From assembly GCF_030505195.1 (NCBI RefSeq), contig NZ_CP129672.1, positions 5,242,501 to 5,306,500 on the forward strand: 64,000 nucleotides of DNA, in the 5' to 3' direction. The notes beneath the pieces are model-generated. The model was given only the letters and a program-made list of their open reading frames with translations, made no database searches and was not told the origin of the DNA. Both the position numbers and the translations under genes were made by a program. This document shows, one piece after another, positions 9,218 to 17,146 of this stretch. Source of the DNA: Comamonas testosteroni. GTDB taxonomy: Bacteria > Pseudomonadota > Gammaproteobacteria > Burkholderiales > Burkholderiaceae_C. Every line of letters begins with the position of its first letter. Positions within the stretch are counted from its first letter, which is position 1.

Positions 9218-9778
9218 TCACTCCTTGACGATGGCAAGTGTCACATCGCCCAGGTGCAGGCCCAGCTTGCTCATGGCGGTGCGGTTGAGCAGGGTGCGTC
9301 CGTCGATCAGGTACATCCAGTCATCCATGCTGACATTCCAGACTCTTCCATTCACGGGCAGGGCGAGCACATAGCTCCAGTGGATGGCATTGCCTGCGCT
9401 CTGGCCCTGGGCTTCGCCCACCACGTCGTCGGCGCGGCCGCTGTAGCGCCCGTCGCCCAGGTGGCGCAGATGCCAGATGCGCTGCTGCGTGCTGCCGTCG
9501 CTGTAGACGAAGTGCTCGTCCAGCGTGCCCTCGTCGCCCTTCCAGCTGCCTGTCATGCGCACTGTGAAGCGCTTGACCACCTTGCCCGAGCGGTCCGTGA
9601 ACATGCCGTGCGCGGTCAGTGGCCCGTTGAAATACTGGCGCAGGTCCAGTTGCGGCTGCTCCCTGGCATAGTCCTGCACGGAAGGCCCGGCGCAGCCCGC
9701 AAGACTCAGTGCCAAGGCCGCGCCCAGGCAGGCGCGCCGCAGTGGCGAAAACGAGGTGGATCGGATGGTGTGGCTCAT
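9218..9778 (-). CDS. DUF3833 family lipoprotein
   Basis: A 186-residue protein with a lipoprotein signal: positively charged N-terminus, hydrophobic stretch, and LSLAGC lipobox with the acylated Cys at residue 29. The mature part resembles the DUF3833 family (YFNGPLTAHGMFTDRSGKVVKRFTVRMTG), whose function is unknown. The frame is open much further upstream, but the ATG at 9778 overlaps the stop of the preceding MFS gene by four bases (ATGA), which fixes the start. It is predicted to sit in the periplasm, attached to a membrane, and probably serves the same lipid-related process as its neighbours. Confidence 0.85.
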   Translation of the reverse strand: MSHTIRSTSFSPLRRACLGAALALSLAGCAGPSVQDYAREQPQLDLRQYFNGPLTAHGMFTDRSGKVVKRFTVRMTGSWKGDEGTLDEHFVYSDGSTQQRIWHLRHLGDGRYSGRADDVVGEAQGQSAGNAIHWSYVLALPVNGRVWNVSMDDWMYLIDGRTLLNRTAMSKLGLHLGDVTLAIVKE

Positions 9779-11064
9779 GTGTGCCTCCAGGAAGAATGCA
9801 GACGCTCGGCGCGCCAGAGCAGGGCCGCTGCTGCGAGCTTGAGCAGGCAAGGCAGGCCGCCATAGGCCCAAGCCAGCGCCTGCAGCCCAGCAGACTCGCT
9901 GGTACCGCTGCGATAGCCGGCTGCCGACAGCAGGGGCAGGGCCAGACCCGCAGCCAGGGCCAGATTGAGCTTGGTGGCGCAGGTCCACCAGCCCAGGTAG
10001 CGGCCTTCGCTGCGGCCGCCTGCGCCGGATTCGTGTATCACGCCCGTCAGCAATGCGCCCGGCAGGGCCAGATCCGCGCCCAGGGCCAGCCCGCTGGCCA
10101 GGCAGATCACGGCAAAAGCCATGCCGTCGCCTTCGCCCAGCCAGGGTGTGAAGCCAAAGGCCAGCACGCTGGCCAGCATGCCGGCCCGCCAGCTGGGTGC
10201 CAGACCCCAGCGTGAAACGGCTTTCACCCATAGCGGCAGGCCCAGGGCCGCAGCACCGAAAAAGCACAGCAGCAGCAACGGCTGCAGTTCCGAGGCCTGC
10301 AGCCGGTCTGCCACGAAGAAAGGCAGCAGGGTGGCGGGAATGGCGGCAGCCACCCCGTTGACCATGAAGATCGTCAGCAGCCGCCTGAAGCCTGCATTGG
10401 CCCATGGTGAGGGCGCAGGCCCGGTAACGGACTGCGGCGGCTGCTGTGCTGGAACCGGGGTCTTGAGCCGCAACAGGCCGGTCAGGCCCAGTGCCAGACC
10501 CAGAGCGAGAAAGCCTGTGGTCGCATCCAGTCCCAGCCAGGCCGGCAGCATGCTGGCCAGCAGCACACCCGTCAGACTGGCCCCCTCGCGCCAGGCCGTG
10601 ACACGCGCACGCCAGGCGGGCTCCCCGCCCCAGCGCGTGCCCCATGCCTGGTGAAGAATGGCGAGCACGCTATAGGCCAGCGTGCACACCAGCAGGCTGC
10701 AGGCAAGCCAGCCCAGCAGGCCCGTCGTGTCCTGAGAATCGAAAGGCGGATGCCATAGGGCACCGAAGCCCAGCGCCATCAGCAGGCTGGCCAGGGCAGC
10801 CGCACCTGCGGTGCAAACCACGCCCCGGTGCAGAAGCCGGTCGACCCAGCGGCCTATGGCTGGGTCGATCAGGGCATCGAAGGCCCTTGTGGCCAGCAGC
10901 ACGGCGCCCAGTCCCGCCAGCGGAGCGCCCGCCACGCTGGCGTAGTGGTAGGGGAGGTTCACATACAGCGGCAGGGAGGCGAAGGCCAGCGGCGCGGCCA
11001 GCGCGCCATACGCCAGCCCTGTGCGCCAAGGCAGGAGGGGGGCGGTGGCTGTATGCGAAGTCAT
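9775..11064 (-). CDS. MFS transporter, GPH (sugar/cation symporter)-like
   Basis: A 429-residue membrane protein with about twelve hydrophobic segments, starting MTSHTATAPLLPWRTGLAYGA. The N-terminal part (PLYVNLPYHYAS, followed by FDALIDPAIGRWVDR) has the arrangement of the GPH/MFS_2 group, where the aspartates in that loop bind the coupling cation. The cargo is unknown. It overlaps the DUF3833 gene by four bases and starts 18 bases after the chalcone-isomerase-like gene. In this operon a role in moving lipid or lipid precursors is possible, but that is inference from context only. Confidence 0.82.
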   Translation of the reverse strand: MTSHTATAPLLPWRTGLAYGALAAPLAFASLPLYVNLPYHYASVAGAPLAGLGAVLLATRAFDALIDPAIGRWVDRLLHRGVVCTAGAAALASLLMALGFGALWHPPFDSQDTTGLLGWLACSLLVCTLAYSVLAILHQAWGTRWGGEPAWRARVTAWREGASLTGVLLASMLPAWLGLDATTGFLALGLALGLTGLLRLKTPVPAQQPPQSVTGPAPSPWANAGFRRLLTIFMVNGVAAAIPATLLPFFVADRLQASELQPLLLLCFFGAAALGLPLWVKAVSRWGLAPSWRAGMLASVLAFGFTPWLGEGDGMAFAVICLASGLALGADLALPGALLTGVIHESGAGGRSEGRYLGWWTCATKLNLALAAGLALPLLSAAGYRSGTSESAGLQALAWAYGGLPCLLKLAAAALLWRAERLHSSWRHT

Positions 11065-11082
11065 GAGGTGCTCCGCTGGCGC

Positions 11083-11673
11083 TCAGCCCAGGCCCAGCAG
11101 TGAGCTGCGCATGGCAGGGGCTGACGTCTGAGGCGACAGCCAGATGCCGAAAAACAGGCGTGCATACTCAGCATCGCGCAGCTGCGCAGTCTGGCGGCCG
11201 TTGTGGAAAAAGCGCACTTCGCCCCGGCCGTCGTTCAGGCCCAGCAGCCGGTCCTGGGCCTGAACGTCGGGGAAGGCCTGTTTCATCAGCTCCAGCCATT
11301 GCCGGGCCTGCTCCTCGGTGAAGTTGCCCACTCTGCGCATTTCGGCGATAGAGCGCTCGGCAATGGCTGTGCCTTCGAGCTTGCGGTCATAGACCAGCTC
11401 CAGCGCAAACAGGTGCCGGGCGTAGTCTTCGGGAGGGAAGCCGGGGGCGGCCCAAAGCCGTGCCTCATAGACGCGCAGGCCGAAGAAGCGCAGCACGCTT
11501 TTGCCCACCAGGCGTCCGGCAGGCAGCGTGCTGCGCAGTTCGGTGGGCAGATCTGCTGTCGGGGTCATGGCGTGGATCAGGTTGGACATGGCGGTCAGTG
11601 AAGGGGCAAGAACGCAGGCTGCGCCCCAGGCCAAGGCCTGGCGGCGGTGCGCACGGGGTTGAGGGGCAGTCAT
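11083..11673 (-). CDS. chalcone-isomerase-like protein, exported
   Basis: A 196-residue protein with a twin-arginine-like or Sec signal at the N-terminus (RRQALAWGAACVLAPSLTA). The mature domain resembles the chalcone isomerase-like fold (LVGKSVLRFFGLRVYEARLWAAPGF; later FALELVYDRKLEGTAIAERSI). Such bacterial proteins usually lack proven isomerase activity, and some members of the fold bind fatty acids. The ATG at 11673 overlaps the stop of the Cfa-like gene by four bases. The frame continues further upstream but that part is antisense-like extension and is not used. Confidence 0.83.
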   Translation of the reverse strand: MTAPQPRAHRRQALAWGAACVLAPSLTAMSNLIHAMTPTADLPTELRSTLPAGRLVGKSVLRFFGLRVYEARLWAAPGFPPEDYARHLFALELVYDRKLEGTAIAERSIAEMRRVGNFTEEQARQWLELMKQAFPDVQAQDRLLGLNDGRGEVRFFHNGRQTAQLRDAEYARLFFGIWLSPQTSAPAMRSSLLGLG

Positions 11674-12944
11674 GGCAGGGGCCTGCGCAGCGTGAACTGG
11701 ACGACATCGGTGTTGCCGGTGTCGAAGGCCGCCTCGCAATAGGCAAGGTAGAAGCGCCAGATGCGTACAAAGCGCTCGTCAAAGCCCAGGGAGTGCACGG
11801 CGTCGAGTTGGTGCTCGAAGGACTGGCGCCAGCGGCGCAGCGTTTCCGCATAGTCGCGGCCGAAGGCCATATGCTGCTCGACCACTAGACCGGCACGCTG
11901 TGCTTCCTGCTCGAAGGCGGAAATACTGGGCAGCAGTCCGCCCGGGAAGATGTACTGCTGTATGAAGTCGGTGGACCGCAGATAGCGCGCGAACAGGTCT
12001 TCGCGCAGCGTGATGGTCTGTATGCAGGCCAGGCCCCCGGGCTTGAGACAGTCGCGCAGTGTCTGGAAGTAGCCGCGCCAGTATTCGCGGCCCACGGCCT
12101 CGAACATCTCGATGGAGACGATGGCATCGAAGGGCTGGCTGGCATGCAGAGCAGGCAGGTCACGGTAGTCCTGGTAGCGCAGCTCCACGGCATCGGCCAG
12201 ACCGGACTGCCGCATGCGCTGCTGCCCCCAGTTCAGCTGCTCGCGCGACAGCGTCACGCCCGTGACCCGGGCGCCGAAGTCGCGCGCTGCCGTCTCGGCC
12301 AGGCCACCCCAGCCGCAGCCGATCTCCAGCAGGCGCTGGCCGGGCTGCAGCCGTATTTCGTCCAGCGTGCGCCTGAACTTGGCCTGCTGGGCTGCCTGCA
12401 GGTCGGCTTGTTGCATCGACTCGCCCGTGCGGCCCTCGAACCAGGCAGCGCTGTAGCTCATGCCCGGGTCCAGCCACAGCTGGTAGAAGTCATTGCCCAG
12501 ATCGTAATGGGCATGGATGTTTCTGGCGCTGCCGGCCCGCGTATTGCGCTGCAGCAGGTGACGCAGGCGGTAGCCCAAGCGGCCCCACCAGCTGCCGTAG
12601 ATCAGGCTTTGCACATGGTCGCGGTTGGACATGCACAGCCGCAGCAGCGCAGCCAGGTCGGGGCTGTCCCATTCGCCGGCGATATAGCCCTCGGCCAGAC
12701 CGATATCGCCCGACTTCAGGGTTCGTTCCAGTGCCTGCCAGTCGTGCAGCACGCAATGTGCGTCAGCGAGGCCGGATGCCGAGCGCATCTGAGGCAGGTG
12801 CAGCAGGCGGCCGTCGGGCTGCTCCAGGTCCAGCTGTCCACGAGGCAGACGTTCGAGCAGGTTCAGCACCTGGCGTGCCCGCGCAGGCGTGCGGCGCGGC
12901 ACTGCGGCAGGGCGGCTCAGCAAAGGGGCGGCAGTGGTGTTCAT
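11670..12944 (-). CDS. Cfa-like SAM-dependent fatty-acid methyltransferase
   Basis: A 424-residue member of the cyclopropane-fatty-acyl-phospholipid synthase family. It has the family N-terminal region (GDIGLAEGYIAGEWDSPDL), the HYDLGNDFYQLWLD motif, the SAM-binding LLEIGCGWGGLAE motif and the SIEMFEAVG segment. Known relatives methylate or cyclopropanate unsaturated acyl chains of membrane phospholipids with S-adenosylmethionine. Next to a flavin oxidoreductase and DUF1365, a product other than a cyclopropane ring, such as a methylated or furan fatty acid, is possible. Its ATG overlaps the DUF1365 stop by four bases. Confidence 0.9.
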   Translation of the reverse strand: MNTTAAPLLSRPAAVPRRTPARARQVLNLLERLPRGQLDLEQPDGRLLHLPQMRSASGLADAHCVLHDWQALERTLKSGDIGLAEGYIAGEWDSPDLAALLRLCMSNRDHVQSLIYGSWWGRLGYRLRHLLQRNTRAGSARNIHAHYDLGNDFYQLWLDPGMSYSAAWFEGRTGESMQQADLQAAQQAKFRRTLDEIRLQPGQRLLEIGCGWGGLAETAARDFGARVTGVTLSREQLNWGQQRMRQSGLADAVELRYQDYRDLPALHASQPFDAIVSIEMFEAVGREYWRGYFQTLRDCLKPGGLACIQTITLREDLFARYLRSTDFIQQYIFPGGLLPSISAFEQEAQRAGLVVEQHMAFGRDYAETLRRWRQSFEHQLDAVHSLGFDERFVRIWRFYLAYCEAAFDTGNTDVVQFTLRRPLP

Positions 12945-13693
12945 CGTGTGACAAAGCGCTCGGGCGCTGTGGGTTTGCCATGGAAGGGCAGGCGCTTGGC
13001 CCATAGGCGCAGCGCCTGCCAGTGGATACGGGCGATCACGCCCAGCGTCATCAAAGGAGTGCCGAAGAAGGCGCGGCGCACGGTGGTCCGGTCCAGCGGA
13101 TGCAGCGTGCCGCCCACGCTGGTCTGCAGCAGCGGGCCGTTTTCGTCATGCAGGTCCACGCGCACCAGGGTGCGCTTGTCACTGCGCTCGAAGCGGAAGC
13201 GGTACTCGCCGCGCACTTCGCAGAACGGCGAGACATGGAATTGCTTGCGTGCCATCTGCTCGCGGCCCCAGGCCAGGTCCGGGCCGGCCAGCAGATAAGC
13301 ATGACGCTCGCCAAAAGTGTTGTTGACTTCAGCCAGCACGGCGGCCAGCGAGCCATCGCTGCGGTGGGCATACCAGAAGCTCACGGGCTTGAACACATAG
13401 CCCAGTACGCGCGGAAAGGTGTGTAGCCAGACTTCGCCGTCGGCATCGTCAATGCCTTCGCTGTGCAGCAGTTGCTCGAACCAGGCCAGGGCGTCGGCTC
13501 CACCCTCGCCGTGGTCGCTGTCGTGAAAGCTGATCCAGCCACGCCGGTTGCGCCGCAGCACGGCTTCCGGCTGCGTGCGCAAGCTGCGCAGTGGCAGCAT
13601 GAGGAAGTAACCGGAATATCGGAAGGCATGTTCGACGGGCCGCAGGCGGCGATGCCAGACCTGGCCGAAGCCGATGAGGGGGCGGGCGTTCAT
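12941..13693 (-). CDS. DUF1365 family protein
   Basis: A 250-residue DUF1365 protein (RPLIGFGQVWHRRLRPVEHAFRY, FPRVLGYVFKPVSFWYAH, EVNNTFGERHAYLL). The family is of unknown biochemical function and is found beside Cfa-like methyltransferases and flavin oxidoreductases. The ATG at 13693 overlaps the stop of the upstream flavin oxidoreductase by four bases. The frame is open for another 800 bases upstream, but this lies antisense to that oxidoreductase and is rejected. No signal peptide or clear membrane segment is visible; the several HxxxY/W patches could bind a metal, which is speculation. Confidence 0.87.
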   Translation of the reverse strand: MNARPLIGFGQVWHRRLRPVEHAFRYSGYFLMLPLRSLRTQPEAVLRRNRRGWISFHDSDHGEGGADALAWFEQLLHSEGIDDADGEVWLHTFPRVLGYVFKPVSFWYAHRSDGSLAAVLAEVNNTFGERHAYLLAGPDLAWGREQMARKQFHVSPFCEVRGEYRFRFERSDKRTLVRVDLHDENGPLLQTSVGGTLHPLDRTTVRRAFFGTPLMTLGVIARIHWQALRLWAKRLPFHGKPTAPERFVTR

Positions 13694-15027
13694 GCTGCCC
13701 CCCTGATGACAGGATTGACAGGCAGCTTGGGCAAGGCGTCCAGCAGAGCATCGGCCGCGTCCAGCCCCGAGCGCAGGCCGTCTTCGTGAAATCCGTAGCC
13801 GCACCAGGCACCGCAAAACCAGGTCCTGCGCAGACCCTGCAGAGCGCCCACCTGAGCCTGTGCCCTGATGGCCGCCAGGTCGAACACCGGGTGGCTGTAC
13901 TCTATGCGTGCGTGAACCTTGCTGTCGTCGATGGGACGCACCGGGTTCAACGAGACCATCACGGGCTGCTGCCATGGCAGAGGCTGCAGGCGGTTGATCA
14001 GATAGTGCAGGCATACACCTGTCTGATCGCGCCCCGCAGCGGCCGCGCGCTCGTAGTTCCAGGCTGCCCAGGCCGCCTTGCGACTCGGCAGCACGCTGGC
14101 ATCGGTGTGCAGCACGGCTTGGTTGGGCTGATAGCGTATGGCTGCCAGCACGCTGCGCTCCTGCGGCGTGGCATCGAGGCCCAGCAGGCGCAGGGCCTGG
14201 TCGCTGTGGCAGGCCAGCACCACGGCATCGAAGTGTTCCGTGCCATGCTCCATCTGCAGCAGCACGCCATGCGCCACGCGGCGCAGGCCCAGCACGGGCG
14301 CGTTCAGACGGGCCTCGTGGCTGCCATCTTGTTGCAGCGCGCTGAGCATGCGCCGCACATACTGGCGCGAGCCGCCGCGCACCGTGTGCCACTGCGGCCG
14401 GTTCGAGACCTGGATCAGGCCATGGTTGTGGCAAAAGCGAATCAGCGTGGCCACAGGAAAGCGCAGCATCTGGTCCGTTGGGCAGGACCAGATGCAACCC
14501 ATCATGGGCAGCAGGTAGTCCTGCCGGAAGGCGGTGCCAAAGCCGTGCTCATCCAGAAAGACTTCGATGGAGCTGTGCAGGCCGGCTTCGTCGCCTTCCC
14601 GGGCGATGTGTGTGGCCAGACGATTGAAGCGCAGGATCTCGGCCAGCATCTTCAGAAAACGGGGGCGCAGCAGATTGCTGCGCTGAGCGAAGACAGATCC
14701 CAGTGAGCTGCCACTCCATTCGAGGCCTTCACGTCCATCGGCCTGCGGTACCTGCACCGAGAACGACATTTCGGCGGCCGCTGTAGGCACTTGCAGCTCT
14801 TCGAACAGCTGCGTCAAAAGCGGATAGGTGCGGTGATTGAAGACCAGAAAGCCTGTGTCCACCCCCTGGCTCACACCATCCAGCGTCATATCCACGGTGT
14901 TGGCATGGCCTCCGAAATGGCCACCGGCCTCCAGCAGCGTCACGCGATGTCCACCCGGAGTTTCGGCCAGCCGCCGGGCAGCTGCCAGACCCGCAACCCC
15001 TGACCCTATGACTGCAATGCGATACAT
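13690..15027 (-). CDS. FAD/NAD(P)-dependent amine-oxidase-like oxidoreductase (COG2907 type)
   Basis: A 445-residue flavoprotein starting MYRIAVIGSGVAGLAAARRLAE, a Rossmann FAD-binding GxGxxG motif, with the LLEAGGHFGGHANT segment that follows in amine-oxidase-like enzymes and a C-terminal FAD contact (FCGAWCGYGFHEDGLRSG). COG2907-type proteins are found together with DUF1365 and Cfa-like genes and are thought to oxidise or desaturate modified acyl chains. It is the first gene of the seven-gene minus-strand operon and has an AGGAAAGG ribosome site. Its promoter lies in a 140-base region shared with a divergent TetR gene that contains several palindromes. Confidence 0.88.
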   Translation of the reverse strand: MYRIAVIGSGVAGLAAARRLAETPGGHRVTLLEAGGHFGGHANTVDMTLDGVSQGVDTGFLVFNHRTYPLLTQLFEELQVPTAAAEMSFSVQVPQADGREGLEWSGSSLGSVFAQRSNLLRPRFLKMLAEILRFNRLATHIAREGDEAGLHSSIEVFLDEHGFGTAFRQDYLLPMMGCIWSCPTDQMLRFPVATLIRFCHNHGLIQVSNRPQWHTVRGGSRQYVRRMLSALQQDGSHEARLNAPVLGLRRVAHGVLLQMEHGTEHFDAVVLACHSDQALRLLGLDATPQERSVLAAIRYQPNQAVLHTDASVLPSRKAAWAAWNYERAAAAGRDQTGVCLHYLINRLQPLPWQQPVMVSLNPVRPIDDSKVHARIEYSHPVFDLAAIRAQAQVGALQGLRRTWFCGAWCGYGFHEDGLRSGLDAADALLDALPKLPVNPVIRGAA

Positions 15028-15121
15028 GGGAATGCCTTTCCTGCTTTTGCCGCCAGTTTAGACCATAAAGGCCAAACTGTGAACTGATGAGTTCAAACTA
15101 TAAACCAAACATTTCTACTTT

Positions 15122-15135
15122 GTACTATCTAGTAC
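15122..15135. promoter_or_regulatory. candidate TetR operator in the divergent promoter
   Basis: GTACTA-TC-TAGTAC is a perfect 14-base inverted repeat between the flavin oxidoreductase (start 15027) and the TetR gene (start 15168). It overlaps a possible -35 region of the lipid operon. In the same interval GAACT/AGTTC form a second palindrome (15081-15094), and the 8-mer TTTAGACC (15057-15064) recurs inverted as GGTCTAAA (15152-15159), one near each gene start. A TAAAAT hexamer (15156-15161) six bases before the TetR ATG would give a nearly leaderless TetR message. Confidence 0.55.
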
Positions 15136-15167
15136 GAGGTGTGGCCTATCAGGTCTAAAATACGCAC

Positions 15168-15806
15168 ATGACAAGCCGCTCCTCCATCAAACAGCAGATA
15201 CAACGCGTGCGTGAGCAGGCCATCGTGGTAGCCGTCAACCGGCTGCTGGCCACCAAGGGCTATGACGCCATGACGGTGGATGAGGTCGCTGCCGAAGCCG
15301 GCATGGCCAAGGCCAGCCTCTACAAGCTGTTCACCTCCAAGGAGGAACTGGCGGGAGCCGCCATGGTCGGCGTGCTGGACCGTGCTCTGGCCTTCGTGGA
15401 GGGGCTGCGCGACGAGGCAAGTCAGGCGGCCGAGGCCGGTGCGCCCACGCGCCCGCTGGATCAGCTCAAGGCCGTGACGCGCTGGGCCATGCAGACGCAG
15501 CTGGAGGGGGAAATGCCTTCACTGCCGGCGCAGAACTCGAATCTCAGCGCCTCGTTGCAATCCAACGATGCCTACATGGACCGGCTGATTGCCCTGAGCA
15601 ATCGGCTCAGCATCTGGATCACGGAAGCCCAGACCAGCGGCCAACTGCAGCCCGCGCTGCCCCCCGAATTGGTGCTGTATACGCTGTTCGCACGAGCCTG
15701 CGATCCCGTCGTGGCCCTGCTCAAGGAATCGGGTCAGTACACGCAGGCGCAGATCATCGACTGGGTGACGAGCACCACGTTTGACGGGCTGGCGGTGGCG
15801 CGCTGA
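15168..15806 (+). CDS. TetR-family transcriptional regulator, divergent from the lipid operon
   Basis: A 212-residue TetR-type repressor. The N-terminal helix-turn-helix is clear (VNRLLATKGYDAMTVDEVAAEAGMAKASLYKLFTSKEEL, residues ~24-62); the rest is an all-helical ligand-binding and dimerisation domain of unknown ligand. Its divergent position and the palindromes in the shared promoter suggest that it represses the seven-gene lipid operon and possibly itself. A lipid or fatty-acyl inducer would fit the context but is inference. Confidence 0.88.
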   Translation: MTSRSSIKQQIQRVREQAIVVAVNRLLATKGYDAMTVDEVAAEAGMAKASLYKLFTSKEELAGAAMVGVLDRALAFVEGLRDEASQAAEAGAPTRPLDQLKAVTRWAMQTQLEGEMPSLPAQNSNLSASLQSNDAYMDRLIALSNRLSIWITEAQTSGQLQPALPPELVLYTLFARACDPVVALLKESGQYTQAQIIDWVTSTTFDGLAVAR

Positions 15807-15888
15807 GGAGCCAGCGCGGGCAGATACGCCCGCTCCTGGTGCTGCCCTGGCAACGGCTCGATCCGCTTGGCGGGAGTCTGTCGCTGCC

Positions 15889-16578
15889 TCAGGATTGCAT
15901 GACGACCGGTCCGCCCTTGCTCAAGGCTCGCTGGTATGCAGCACGCTCATGCATGCGCTGGCGATAGGCGATCAGATGAGGCCAGGCGTTCTCGTTTTCG
16001 CTGCGGACCAGAGCCGCTTCAACGGCAAAGCTCATCTGGAAGTCGGCCATGCTCAAATGCTCGCCGGCAAACCAGCGATGCTCTACCAAGTGGCGGTCCA
16101 TGAAGGCCAACGCTGTCTGTACATTGGGCGCAATGAGTTTTTGCTGCACCCGCTTGCACAGAGCACGGGCGATGGGGCGCACGAAAAACGGCATGGGCTG
16201 GCGCGCGATGGTGTCGAAGACCAGTTTCATCACCAGCCAGTTCATCAGCGAACCCTCGGCATAGTGCATCCAGAAGCGGCACTCACGGTATTCTTTGGTG
16301 CCTCGCAGGGGCTCAAGGTGCGAAAGCTCGGAAGGCGGCTGATGGCCGTAGCGCTCAACCAGATATTCGATGATCGCGCCTGATTCGGCGACGACGATGC
16401 CACCATCGCTGATCACCGGCGATTTGCCCAGCGGATGCACGCGCTTGAGCTCTGGCGGTGCCAGGCGAGTTCCGGGATCGCGCTGGTAGCAACGCAATTC
16501 GTAAGGAACACCGAGCTCCTCAAGCAACCAGAGTATGCGCTGCGAGCGCGAAGTTTCAAGGTGATGAACGGTGAGCAT
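15889..16578 (-). CDS. glutathione S-transferase family protein
   Basis: A 229-residue GST-like protein. The thioredoxin-fold N-terminus (MLTVHHLETSRSQRILWLLEELGVPYELRCY) carries the family SR.QR glutathione-site pattern, and VVAESGAIIEYLVERYG is the typical GSH gamma-glutamyl contact. A helical C-terminal domain follows. Substrate unknown. It overlaps the upstream NTF2-like gene by about 23 bases, so the two are probably translated from one mRNA. A detoxification role for reactive lipid or electrophile products would match the neighbourhood, but this is not shown by the sequence. Confidence 0.87.
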   Translation of the reverse strand: MLTVHHLETSRSQRILWLLEELGVPYELRCYQRDPGTRLAPPELKRVHPLGKSPVISDGGIVVAESGAIIEYLVERYGHQPPSELSHLEPLRGTKEYRECRFWMHYAEGSLMNWLVMKLVFDTIARQPMPFFVRPIARALCKRVQQKLIAPNVQTALAFMDRHLVEHRWFAGEHLSMADFQMSFAVEAALVRSENENAWPHLIAYRQRMHERAAYQRALSKGGPVVMQS

Positions 16579-17050
16579 GGGGCGTTTTCCTGGAAGCGGA
16601 ACCTGCTTTGCGCAGCCAGCGCATCAAGATTCCAAGCAAAGGCAGCTTCTCATAAAGTTCTTCAGCCGCATCCCAGTAATCACGATGCTGGCAGACAAGA
16701 CCTTGTGCATCAAAGTGCAGCAGGCTGGCACCGCGAATGCATTGCTCGGAACCGGGGCGCCAGCGCCGCAGGCGAAAGCGAAATTCCCAGGCCAGAAAGG
16801 CCTGCCTCTCCTGTACCAGCCGCTCGGTGACGACAAAACGCGGCTCTTGCAGCGTGTCGAACATATGGGCGAAGATGCCGGCGATTGCGGTCACGCCGCG
16901 CACCTCGTTGAATGGATCCTTGAAGTGCGCATCGCTCGCGTAATAGCTGTCGAGTCGCTGCAAATGGTCAGGAGCCAGTTGTTCGTAGAGCTGGACGAGC
17001 CGCTCCACTGCGGCACCCGTATTGGTTGAGGAGGAGGGGCTTTGCTGCAT
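16556..17050 (-). CDS. NTF2-like (SnoaL-like) protein
   Basis: A 164-residue protein with the cone-shaped NTF2-like fold signature: a first helical part (VERLVQLYEQLAPDHLQRLDSYYASDAHFKDPFNEVRG), then strands with FRFRLRRWRPGSEQCIRGASLLHFDAQGLVCQHRDYWD. The HRDYWD ending is shared by SnoaL-like proteins found near COG2907/DUF1365/Cfa clusters. Here it is separated from that operon by the TetR gene but shares its strand. It may be an accessory binding or isomerase-type protein. Function unknown. Confidence 0.8.
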   Translation of the reverse strand: MQQSPSSSTNTGAAVERLVQLYEQLAPDHLQRLDSYYASDAHFKDPFNEVRGVTAIAGIFAHMFDTLQEPRFVVTERLVQERQAFLAWEFRFRLRRWRPGSEQCIRGASLLHFDAQGLVCQHRDYWDAAEELYEKLPLLGILMRWLRKAGSASRKTPHAHRSSP

Positions 17051-17146
17051 GCATCAAATTGTAGGCAAACTGCTCTGCATCGCCCGTGGCGGGTGCGCCA
17101 CGGCTGTCCTTCAGACTAGCCCTGTCAGGCTTGCAGTGTCGGACTG

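Noticed and set aside
9218..10645. Upstream extension of the DUF3833 frame over the MFS gene
   Set aside because: The lipoprotein signal and the four-base overlap place the start at 9778.
12941..14497. Long upstream extension of the DUF1365 frame
   Set aside because: The extra part lies over the flavin oxidoreductase gene in another frame and is low-complexity Arg/Ala-rich; the ATG at 13693 gives the normal family length and a four-base overlap.
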